Source of the DNA: Streptosporangium violaceochromogenes
Lineage (GTDB): Bacteria; Actinomycetota; Actinomycetes; Streptosporangiales; Streptosporangiaceae
NCBI RefSeq assembly: GCF_014654615.1
Contig: NZ_BNBB01000018.1
Location: 1-64,000, forward strand
Direction of reading: 5' to 3'
DNA: 64,000 nt
Below the pieces are notes generated by a model. It was not told the DNA's origin, did not search any database, and worked only from the letters and a program-made list of their open reading frames with translations. Shown here piece after piece: positions 23,646 through 30,565 of the stretch (positions within the stretch are counted from its first letter, which is position 1; every line of letters starts with the position of its first letter). Position numbers and translations under genes: made by a program.

Positions 23646-24023
23646 GTGCTCAAGAAGCTCGGCGTCGCCGCGGCAGCTCTCACGATGGCCGCGGGCGTGC
23701 TGACGGCAACCACGTTCCTCGCCCCCGAACCCGCCTCGGCGGGGATCTGCCCGGCTGGCGCTGTCTGCCTGTGGGAGAACAACGACTTCCAGCCGGGGTG
23801 CAGCATGGTCTGGCGACCCTCGAACGGATCGAGGATTCTTCCCTCGTGTCTCAGGGACGACGTCGGTTCCTTCACCGCCAACGCCGAGGCATGCTTCGTG
23901 GACACCTACCCCGGAGGCGTCCGGGAGAGCCACAGGGCCCGTCCGGGTGACTACTCCCGCGCTTACAGCCACGGGGACAAGTTCGGCGGACGGATGGACC
24001 GCATTGATCCCGGCCAGTGCTGA
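23646..24023 (+). CDS. secreted peptidase-inhibitor I36-like protein
   Basis: 125-aa exoprotein. The signal peptide ends near PASA (residue 33). The mature part starts ICPAGAVCLWENNDFQPGC, the classic start of I36-family inhibitors (beta-gamma-crystallin-like fold), with further cysteines in LPSCLRDD, EACFVD and a C-terminal Cys. The founding member inhibits metalloproteases; most relatives are untested. GTG start with AGGGAGG at the right distance. Confidence 0.82.
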   Translation: MLKKLGVAAAALTMAAGVLTATTFLAPEPASAGICPAGAVCLWENNDFQPGCSMVWRPSNGSRILPSCLRDDVGSFTANAEACFVDTYPGGVRESHRARPGDYSRAYSHGDKFGGRMDRIDPGQC

Positions 24024-24259
24024 CCCGCCTTGAAAGGTCGGTGGCCGCGCCGGGCGACGCCGTCTCGAACGGTCACGGAGCCGGACACGGCGAATCAGAG
24101 CCGGGATGTCGGCCGGTCTCGTTCGGTTCCCCGGACCCACTCCCGCCTATCGGGTGGACTCCCGGATCGGGGCCGCAAGCCGGTGGGGGAGCGTCTCGGG
24201 GCGTCACGACGACGGCGCACATACGGGTAAGGGCCTGAGACGGTCCTGAGACGGCGAAA
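24024..24259. other. intergenic region between exoprotein gene and tRNA cluster
   Basis: No gene; moderate GC; no clear structures except the tRNA-operon terminator at its right end. Confidence 0.5.
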
Positions 24260-24296
24260 AGCCCCAGACTCCCGGCGTGGGCCGCGAGCTGGGGCT
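24260..24296 (-). terminator. rho-independent terminator of the tRNA cluster
   Basis: On the minus strand AGCCCCAG pairs with CTGGGGCT followed by TTTTC; the stem arms are at 24289-24296 and 24260-24267. It lies 45 bp past the 3' end of tRNA-Val. Confidence 0.7.
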
Positions 24297-24340
24297 CTGT
24301 CTCCTGTTCGACCAGGTCAGACCCGGTCTGCTATGGAGCG

Positions 24341-24415
24341 TGGTGGACGATACTGGGATTGAACCAGTGACCTCTTCCGTGTCAGGGAAGCGCTCTCCCG
24401 CTGAGCTAATCGTCC
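24341..24415 (-). tRNA. tRNA-Val (GAC), CCA encoded
   Basis: Cloverleaf: acceptor GGACGAT/ATCGTCC, D arm GCTC/GAGC, anticodon arm CTTCC-CTGACAC-GGAAG with anticodon GAC, T arm ACTGG-TTCAATC-CCAGT. The 3' CCA is encoded. Identical over its full length to the copy at 50885. Confidence 0.97.
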
Positions 24416-24429
24416 CGGGGGTGTGTCCG

Positions 24430-24501
24430 AGCGGAAGACGGGATTCGAACCCGCGACCCTCACCTTGGCAAGGTGATGCTCTACCACTGAGCCACTTCCG
24501 C
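24430..24501 (-). tRNA. tRNA-Gly (GCC)
   Basis: Acceptor GCGGAAG/CTTCCGC, anticodon arm CACCT-TGCCAA-GGTG region with anticodon GCC, T arm with GGTTCGAATCC. CCA not encoded. One of three identical copies in the window. Confidence 0.96.
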
Positions 24502-24575
24502 GTGCCCGCCGGGGGCTTCCCGGCGGCATGTGCGCTACCTTACCGGATCTCCGGGAGTCCGGGGGCCGCGCGTCG

Positions 24576-24646
24576 AGGTGGAGACGGGATTTGAACCCGT
24601 GTACACGGCTTTGCAGGCCGTTGCCTCGCCTCTCGGCCACTCCACC
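24576..24646 (-). tRNA. tRNA-Cys (GCA)
   Basis: Acceptor GGTGGAG/CTCCACC, anticodon loop CTGCAAA with GCA between CGGC-type stem arms, T arm GGTTCAAATCC. CCA not encoded. Confidence 0.96.
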
Positions 24647-24672
24647 GAGTGGGGGGCGCAAAGCCCCTTCCG

Positions 24673-24744
24673 AGCGGAAGACGGGATTCGAACCCGCGAC
24701 CCTCACCTTGGCAAGGTGATGCTCTACCACTGAGCCACTTCCGC
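24673..24744 (-). tRNA. tRNA-Gly (GCC), second copy in cluster
   Basis: Same sequence as the tRNA-Gly at 24430-24501. It is the first gene of the minus-strand cluster Gly-Cys-Gly-Val. Confidence 0.96.
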
Positions 24745-24781
24745 GTGCCTCCCGGAAACGTCGCCGGGACACGGGAAAACT

Positions 24782-26803
24782 CTAGCGCCTCCGGCGGGCG
24801 GATGCGCGCAACCGGGCGGTTCCCGGGCGATCCTCGGTGTCGATCACCCGGACGTCGGCGGCTCGGACGAACATGACCCGGTGGCCGAACTGGATCTGGA
24901 GGTAGCGGGTCTCCCCCCTGATCGTGCGGGGTCCGGACGCCGTGCTGAAGTAGGAGCCCCGGGTCGCCAGGCCGAGGCTGTAGAACTGCCCGGCGGGAAG
25001 CGAGTACTGCAGCGGGGTCAGCCGCTGCGGTGTGACGCCCCTGGGGTAGGCCGCCCTCTCCGGGTAGGCCCTGCCGTACAGCTTGACGGGGGCGAGCCCT
25101 CGGCGGGGGGTCACCAGGCGGCCGGCGGCGGGCACGGAGGTGCGGGCATCCTCGGGGTCGTGAAACCACGCCTTCTGCCCGAGGTACCAGATCGCCGTCC
25201 AGTCGCCCCTGCGGCCGGCCAGGGCGTACCGCTGGCCGGTGGAGGCCCGGGCGGCGTGGTCGTAGACGCTGTAGGTGGAGTCGCCCCCGCCGGGGTACCT
25301 GCCGACGTCCTTGACCAGCGGGGCCGAGGCCGAGGGGCGGCTGTGCAGCCAGACGGAGGCGGCGCCCTGGGGGGCGCACTCGCCGGAGGCGGCGCAGCCG
25401 GTGAAGAGCGGCCGGTGGAGCGCGTAGTCGGGCTTGATCATCACCAGGCGGGCGTCGGGGTCGGAGGAGCCGGTCAGCGGGCGGCCGAGCAGTTCGAAGT
25501 AGTGGGCCCAGTCCCAGTAGGGGCCCGGGTCCTGGTGCATGCCGCGCACGGTCTGCGGGGTGGTGCCGGGCACGTTGTCGTGGCCGAGGATGTGCGCCCG
25601 GTTCAGGGGGATGTCGTACTTGCGGGCCAGGTGGCGGACCAGCCTGGCCGAGGAGCGGTACATCACCTCGGTGAACCACGCGCCCCTGGCCAGATAGCCC
25701 TCGTGCTCCAGGCCGATGGAGCGGGTGTTGACGTCCCAGTTGCCCGCGTGCCAGCCGACGTCGTCGCCCCGCAGGTGCTGGGCGACGTGCCCGTCGCCGG
25801 AGCGCAGGGTGAAGTGCCAGCTGAGGTAGGCGGGGTCCTTGACCAGCCGCGTCATGACGTCGTAGCCGGTCTCCCCGTCGTGGATGACGATGTAGTCGAT
25901 CTTCCGGTGTCCCCGGTAGCGGTCGTGGTTGCCGTGGTCGCCGTTTTTGAGCCTGCGGTAGGCGGCCGGGACCCACTCGCAGGAGAGGGCGGCCGGGCAG
26001 TCGGGCGCGGTGGCCCCGGGCGTACGGCGCAGCCCGGTCCGCTCCGGCGAGGGAGCGGGGGACAGCCCCGGGATCGCGGGCAGGGTCACCCGCTCGCCGT
26101 CGTCGGTCACGCGGGCGGCGCCGGCGCGGATCGTCGCGTACACCTCGTCGGCGAAGACCCGCGCCGTCGCGGCGTCCGGCGAGCCCGAGTAGCGGGCCAC
26201 CGCGGCGTACCAGCGCGCCGGGTCGGCGCTCGGCGGCCCGCCGGCGCGCCGCTGGTGGTCGGCGAGGAGCGCGGCGCCCCCCTGGATGTTGGCCTCCGGG
26301 TCCGTGCGCAGCGCGGCGGGGTCGGTCCCGGTCAGCTGCGCCGCCCTGCGCAGGGTGTCCTCGGGCGGGACCGGGGCGATGGCCGGGGCCCTGACCGTGT
26401 GCGGCCGGCTCTCGTCGCCGCGCGGGTCGCCTTCGGTGTGGTGGCGGTGGGCCGGCCCGGGGCGGGCCTCGACCAGGTGCATCGGCCCGTAGCCGCCGGA
26501 GACGCTCGGCAGGCCGCCGTGGGCGTCCCACCGGGACTCCAGGTAGGAGACGGCCAGCAGTACGCTCTCCGGCACGCCGTACGCCCGGGCCGCCAGGCCG
26601 AAGGCCGCCTGCCTGCTGCCGGCAGGCTCTTCCACGCCGCCGTTCGCGTCTCCCCGGGTGTCCCCCGCCGTACGGCCGGCCGTGATCGCGCCGGTGTCCG
26701 GGGGCGTCCCGCCCGCGGGCACTCCGGCCGCAGACGGTCCCCCCGTGAGGGGGATCAGCGCGGTGAGAACGGCGGCGACCGAGATTCCCGGCAGACGGCG
26801 CAT
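24782..26803 (-). CDS. exported N-acetylmuramoyl-L-alanine amidase
   Basis: 673-aa secreted protein. Signal peptide MRRLPGISVAAVLTALIPL with cleavage near residue 27. Residues 65-240 resemble a lysozyme/SLT-like region (FGLAARAYGVPESVLLAVSYLESRWD, NIQGGAALLADHQ). Residues ~300-440 are an Amidase_2 domain: IDYIVIHDGET (Zn His), LSWHFTLRSGDGHVAQHL, VGWHAGNWDVNTRSIGLEHEG and AHILGHDNVPGT with the second Zn His. The C-terminal ~200 residues carry SH3-like segments. It cleaves the lactyl amide of peptidoglycan outside the membrane. GGAGGAA precedes the ATG. Divergent from the glmS operon. Confidence 0.9.
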   Translation of the reverse strand: MRRLPGISVAAVLTALIPLTGGPSAAGVPAGGTPPDTGAITAGRTAGDTRGDANGGVEEPAGSRQAAFGLAARAYGVPESVLLAVSYLESRWDAHGGLPSVSGGYGPMHLVEARPGPAHRHHTEGDPRGDESRPHTVRAPAIAPVPPEDTLRRAAQLTGTDPAALRTDPEANIQGGAALLADHQRRAGGPPSADPARWYAAVARYSGSPDAATARVFADEVYATIRAGAARVTDDGERVTLPAIPGLSPAPSPERTGLRRTPGATAPDCPAALSCEWVPAAYRRLKNGDHGNHDRYRGHRKIDYIVIHDGETGYDVMTRLVKDPAYLSWHFTLRSGDGHVAQHLRGDDVGWHAGNWDVNTRSIGLEHEGYLARGAWFTEVMYRSSARLVRHLARKYDIPLNRAHILGHDNVPGTTPQTVRGMHQDPGPYWDWAHYFELLGRPLTGSSDPDARLVMIKPDYALHRPLFTGCAASGECAPQGAASVWLHSRPSASAPLVKDVGRYPGGGDSTYSVYDHAARASTGQRYALAGRRGDWTAIWYLGQKAWFHDPEDARTSVPAAGRLVTPRRGLAPVKLYGRAYPERAAYPRGVTPQRLTPLQYSLPAGQFYSLGLATRGSYFSTASGPRTIRGETRYLQIQFGHRVMFVRAADVRVIDTEDRPGTARLRASARRRR

Positions 26804-26918
26804 AGTGGTTCCTCCTGACCCAATGATTACCCAGAGTCATGAGAGGTTACCGACTGTCCACGCGGGAGGAGGGGAAAGGGCGACAGTAATACTTTCTGCC
26901 CGAAATCGGGTAGAAAAC

Positions 26919-26948
26919 TTGGTGAAAGTTATCCCGAATGCGTAAGGT
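26919..26948 (+). promoter_or_regulatory. promoter of the glmS operon, giving a leaderless mRNA
   Basis: TTGGTG at 26919-26924 and TAAGGT at 26943-26948 are separated by 18 bp. The GTG start at 26957 lies 8 nt after the -10 element and has no ribosome site, so transcription should begin at or next to the start codon. Confidence 0.6.
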
Positions 26949-26956
26949 CCTCCTCT

Positions 26957-27232
26957 GTGTCCACGGCACGGCATCCTCACGAGGATCTGATCTCCCATCT
27001 GACCCGGACGAGCGCGCTCGGTCCCGGGGAGGCGGCGCGCGTCGTGGCCGACGTGCTGGCCTACTTCTCCGAGCCCGCCGAGGCGTTCGTCAGGCGGCGG
27101 CACGTCGAGCTGAAGGCCGCGGGGCTGGTCAACGACGAGATCTTCCCCAGGATCGCCGTCGAGCTGCGGGCCCGCCGTGTCGCGGCACCGGAACTCTCCC
27201 TGCGCCAGCTGCGCCGGATCGTCTACGGGTAA
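26957..27232 (+). CDS. conserved hypothetical protein upstream of glmS
   Basis: 91-aa soluble protein that I recognise as a recurrent actinomycete companion of glmS: LTRTSALGPGEAARVVADVLAYFSE, FVRRRHVELKAAGLVNDEIF, LRARRVAAPELSLRQLRRIVYG. All-helical, unknown function. GTG start, leaderless promoter. It ends 11 nt before glmS, so it is in the same transcript. Confidence 0.8.
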   Translation: MSTARHPHEDLISHLTRTSALGPGEAARVVADVLAYFSEPAEAFVRRRHVELKAAGLVNDEIFPRIAVELRARRVAAPELSLRQLRRIVYG

Positions 27233-27243
27233 GGAGCGGTCAG

Positions 27244-29064
27244 ATGTGCGGAATCGTGGCCTATGTCGGGCCGAAGGACGCGGCGCCGATCCTGCTGGAG
27301 GGGCTACAGCGCCTTGAGTACCGGGGCTATGACTCGGCCGGCGTGGTCGTCTCCAACAAGGGGCTGAAGGTACGCAAGGTCAAGGGCAGGGTGGCGGACC
27401 TGGCGGCCGCCGTACCGGCGCGGTTCAAGGGCACGCTGGGCATCGGGCACACCCGCTGGGCCACCCACGGCGCCCCCAGCGACGTCAACGCCCACCCGCA
27501 CCTGTCCTCCGACGGGCGGATCGCGGTCGTGCACAACGGCATCATCGAGAACGCCGACGAGCTGCGCGCCAAGCTGGAGGCCGACGGCGTGGTCTTCTCC
27601 TCCGAGACCGACACCGAGGTGCTGGCCCACCTGATCGCCCGTACCGCCGGGGAGACCGACTCGCTGGAGGAGGCGGTCCGGGCCGCGCTCAAGCGGGTCG
27701 TCGGCACCTACGGCATCGCGGTCGTCGACGCCGGGCGCCCCGGCGAGGTGGTCGTGGCGCGCAACGGCAGCCCGATCGTGCTGGGCATCGGGGAGAAGGA
27801 GATGTTCGCCGCCTCCGACGTGGCCGCGCTGGTCCGCTACACCCGCCAGGTGGTCCACCTGGAGGACGGCGAGCTCGCGGTGCTGAAGGCCGACGGGTTC
27901 CGCACCTTCGCCGGCGACGCCCGGCCGACGGCCAAGGAGCCGCTGACGGTCGACTGGGACGCCGGGCACTACGACACCGGCGGCTACGAGCACTACCTGC
28001 TCAAGGAGATCTCCGAGCAGCCCGACACCGTGGCGCGGACGCTGCGCGGGCGCCTCGACGACCGCTTCCACATCGCCCACCTGGGCGGCCTCAACATGGA
28101 CGCGCGGGAGACCCGCTCCTTCCGCCGGGTGAAGATCATCGGCTGCGGCTCCGCCTACTACTCCGGGCAGATCGGCGCCCAGCTCATCGAGGAGCTGGCG
28201 CGGATCCCGGCCGACGCCGAGCCGGCCAGCGAGTTCCGCTACCGCGGCCCGGTGGTGGAGCCCGACACCCTCTACGTGGCGATCAGCCAGTCGGGGGAGA
28301 CCTACGACACCCTCGCCGCCGTCCAGGAGCTCAAGCGCAAGGGCGGGCGGGTGCTGGGCATCGTCAACACCGTCGGCAGCGCGATCGCCCGCGAGTGCGA
28401 CGGCGGCCTCTACCTGCACGCCGGCCCCGAGGTCTCGGTGGCGAGCACGAAGGCGTTCACCTCCACCGCGGTGGCCTTCGCGCTGCTGGCGCTCCACCTG
28501 GGCCGGGTACGCGACCTGTCGCCGGCCGAGGGCCGCCGCATCTGCCAGGGGCTGCGCGCGCTGCCCGGGCAGATCAAGGAGATCCTCGCCCTGGAGCCGC
28601 AGATCAAGGAGCTCGCCCACAAGTACGCCGGCTCGCCGAGCATGATGTTCGTGGGCCGGGTCCGGGGGTACCCGGTGGCCCGGGAGGGCGCCCAGAAGCT
28701 CAAGGAGATCTCCTACGTGCACGCCGAGGCCTACCCGGCCAGCGAGCTCAAGCACGGGCCGCTGGCGCTGATCGGCCCGGAGATGCCGACCGTGGCGATC
28801 GTCCCGGACGACGAGCTGCTGGACAAGAACCTCACCACGCTGGGCGAGATCCGCGCGCGCGGCGGGCGGGTGCTCATGATCGGGCACCGTGCGGCCGACC
28901 CCAGGCTGGCCGACGACCACGTCGTGGTGCCCAAGAACGAGACCGAGCTCGACCCCATCCTGCTGACGATCCCGCTCCAGCTCTTCGCCTACCACGCGGC
29001 CGTGGCGCTGGGGCGCGACGTGGACAAGCCCCGCAACCTGGCCAAGAGCGTCACCGTGGAGTGA
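27244..29064 (+). CDS. glmS: glutamine-fructose-6-phosphate aminotransferase (isomerizing)
   Basis: 606-aa cytoplasmic enzyme making glucosamine-6-phosphate for peptidoglycan. Catalytic Cys2 (MCGIVAYVG), N-terminal glutaminase with GHTRWATHG and the VVHNGIIEN segment, two SIS domains (first with AISQSGETYDT near residue 350; second with SYVHAEAYPASELKHGPLALI), and the conserved C-terminus PRNLAKSVTVE. Full length. AAGGAG precedes the ATG. A hairpin 47 bp after the stop probably ends the transcript. Confidence 0.97.
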   Translation: MCGIVAYVGPKDAAPILLEGLQRLEYRGYDSAGVVVSNKGLKVRKVKGRVADLAAAVPARFKGTLGIGHTRWATHGAPSDVNAHPHLSSDGRIAVVHNGIIENADELRAKLEADGVVFSSETDTEVLAHLIARTAGETDSLEEAVRAALKRVVGTYGIAVVDAGRPGEVVVARNGSPIVLGIGEKEMFAASDVAALVRYTRQVVHLEDGELAVLKADGFRTFAGDARPTAKEPLTVDWDAGHYDTGGYEHYLLKEISEQPDTVARTLRGRLDDRFHIAHLGGLNMDARETRSFRRVKIIGCGSAYYSGQIGAQLIEELARIPADAEPASEFRYRGPVVEPDTLYVAISQSGETYDTLAAVQELKRKGGRVLGIVNTVGSAIARECDGGLYLHAGPEVSVASTKAFTSTAVAFALLALHLGRVRDLSPAEGRRICQGLRALPGQIKEILALEPQIKELAHKYAGSPSMMFVGRVRGYPVAREGAQKLKEISYVHAEAYPASELKHGPLALIGPEMPTVAIVPDDELLDKNLTTLGEIRARGGRVLMIGHRAADPRLADDHVVVPKNETELDPILLTIPLQLFAYHAAVALGRDVDKPRNLAKSVTVE

Positions 29065-29110
29065 CCACCGCCTCCCTTGCCCTGTTCGTCCCCCTGGCCC
29101 GTCCTGGCCG

Positions 29111-29137
29111 CACCGCCCGTGATGCCCGCGGGCGGTG
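29111..29137 (+). terminator. hairpin after glmS
   Basis: CACCGCCCG (29111-29119) pairs with CGGGCGGTG (29129-29137) over a 9-nt loop, followed by CTCTCCTG; no long T-run. Confidence 0.55.
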
Positions 29138-29214
29138 ACCCTCTCCTGGAATATCACAGAAAGTGACGTTCCTGTAACGTGGAGTCCGGGGGGATTTCGG
29201 GGAAAGGGACGCTT

Positions 29215-30237
29215 ATGCGCCGTAGGCGGTTCTTCGCGCTCACCCTGGGGGTCATGATCGCCGGAGGCTGCGGCGGGGCGGGCACCTCGGGCGTGACGCC
29301 GGGCGGCCGGCTGACCGTCGTCGTGCCCACCGCCCGCGGGCAGGGCTGGGATCGGGCGGCCCGGGCGCTGACCGCCGCCATGACCGGCGACAGGCTGGTG
29401 CGGGCGGCCGAGGTGAGCAACCACCCGGGCGGCATGGGTGTGGCCGCGCTGAACGCGTTCGCCGCGGCCCGCGGCCCGTTCACGCCCGAGGGAAGGCTGC
29501 TGCTCACCGGCATGCCGATGGTGGCCGGGGCGGAGATGGCCAACGCCGCCTCCGTGACGCGGGCCGCCACGCCGCTGGCCCGGCTGATCGGCGACTGGGT
29601 CGCCCTGGTCGTCCCGTCCGGTTCCCTGCTGCGCACCTTCGACGACTTCGCCTCGGCGCTCCGGCGCCGCCCGGCCGAACTGGTGGTGGGCGGGAGGCTG
29701 GACGGAGGCTCCGACCACGTCCTCTTCGGCATGATCGGCAAGTGCCTGGGGGTGGACGTCAGGCTCCTGGACTACGCCGGCTACTCCGGCGGCGCGGAGG
29801 GCGCCGAGGCGCTCTACGAGGGGCGCGTGACCGCGCTGCTGGGGCCGGCGCGCTCCTTCATGCCGGAGATCGCCGCGGGCCGCATGCACCCGCTGGTGGT
29901 CTCCTCCGCCGAGCGTATCGACGGGATCGACGCGCCGACGCTCATGGAGCGGGAGGTGCGGCTGGAGTACGCCGACTGGTGCGGCCTGCTCGGCCCCCGG
30001 GGGATGAGCGACCGTGAGCGGGAGGAGGCCGTGGCCCTGTGCGACCGCGTCGACGCCTCGCCCCGCTGGCGGGCCGCGTGCGCCGCCAACGGCTGGAGCC
30101 GGATCTACCTCGGCGGTGACGACTTTCGCCGGTGGCTGGTCACCGAGACCCGGCGCACCCGGGCGGTGCTTGCCGAACTTGGACTACTGAGCTCTTTCGC
30201 CACAAGTTGTTGGGGTAGTTGCGTCAGGCGGCACTAG
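29215..30237 (+). CDS. TctC/Bug-family solute-binding lipoprotein
   Basis: 340-aa lipoprotein: signal MRRRRFFALTLGVMIAGGC with lipobox Cys19, then LTVVVPTARGQGWDRAARALTAAM, VSNHPGGMGVAALNAF, VGGRLDGGSDHV and LLDYAGYSGGAEGAEALYEGRV, matching tripartite tricarboxylate transporter receptors. It would bind a carboxylate outside the membrane. No tctA/tctB membrane genes accompany it, so it is an orphan in this window. The last ~15 codons (SSFATSCWGSCVRRH) overlap the nrd promoter and look unlike the usual C-terminus. Confidence 0.82.
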   Translation: MRRRRFFALTLGVMIAGGCGGAGTSGVTPGGRLTVVVPTARGQGWDRAARALTAAMTGDRLVRAAEVSNHPGGMGVAALNAFAAARGPFTPEGRLLLTGMPMVAGAEMANAASVTRAATPLARLIGDWVALVVPSGSLLRTFDDFASALRRRPAELVVGGRLDGGSDHVLFGMIGKCLGVDVRLLDYAGYSGGAEGAEALYEGRVTALLGPARSFMPEIAAGRMHPLVVSSAERIDGIDAPTLMEREVRLEYADWCGLLGPRGMSDREREEAVALCDRVDASPRWRAACAANGWSRIYLGGDDFRRWLVTETRRTRAVLAELGLLSSFATSCWGSCVRRH

Positions 30238-30246
30238 ATGTAGGAT
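30200..30246 (+). promoter_or_regulatory. nrdAB promoter with two NrdR-like boxes
   Basis: TTGCGT (30219-30224) and TAGGAT (30241-30246) are spaced 16 bp and place the start site near 30253, at the beginning of the riboswitch. Two 16-bp partial palindromes, ccacaagttgttgggg (30200-30215) and gcactagatgtaggat (30231-30246), start exactly 31 bp apart. That spacing of three helical turns is the one known for paired NrdR boxes; the second box covers the -10. By eye they match about 10-11 of 16 consensus positions. The site lies inside the 3' end of the TctC-like gene. Confidence 0.6.
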
Positions 30247-30249
30247 CCT

Positions 30250-30432
30250 GCTCGTTGCTGGTTCGCCCCACCCGGGGCGAGGCAAGAGGGAACCCGGTGA
30301 GATTCCGGGACTGCCCCGCAGCGGTGAGCGGGAACGACCGCCGTCATGGAAGCACTGGGTGGGAGACCACCTGGGAAGCGACGGCCAGTAGGAACGTGCG
30401 AGACGCCCGCGAGTCCGAAGACCTGCCGGTGA
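30250..30432 (+). ncRNA. cobalamin (B12) riboswitch
   Basis: All conserved landmarks are present in order: GGTTCGCCCC start, AAGAGGGAA, CCGGTGAGATTCCGG, GACTGCCCCGCAGCGGT (the B12 box region is GCCACT-like on the companion helix), ACGACCGCCGTCA, AAGCACTGG, GGGAAGCGACGGCCAGTAGG and CCCGCGAGTCCGAAGACCTGCC. It leads the mRNA of nrdAB; in Streptomyces coelicolor an equivalent riboswitch represses the class Ia reductase genes when B12 is available for the class II enzyme. About 135 nt separate it from the nrdA start. Confidence 0.95.
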
Positions 30433-30565
30433 CGTGATTGGTCCAGGGCCTCGCGGGAGGGCCCGCGGAGTCGAGGCGGTCCGGCGTGCCCGGAACCGCC
30501 CGCGGACGCGTGCGCCCTTTCCGGCTGAGAGCCGCAGGGGGAAGACGAGCACGCGAGGACAGCAC

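Noticed and set aside
27304-29889. 861-codon open frame opposite glmS
   Set aside because: Shadow of glmS and the TctC-like gene; the protein is His/Arg/Gly-rich with no motif.
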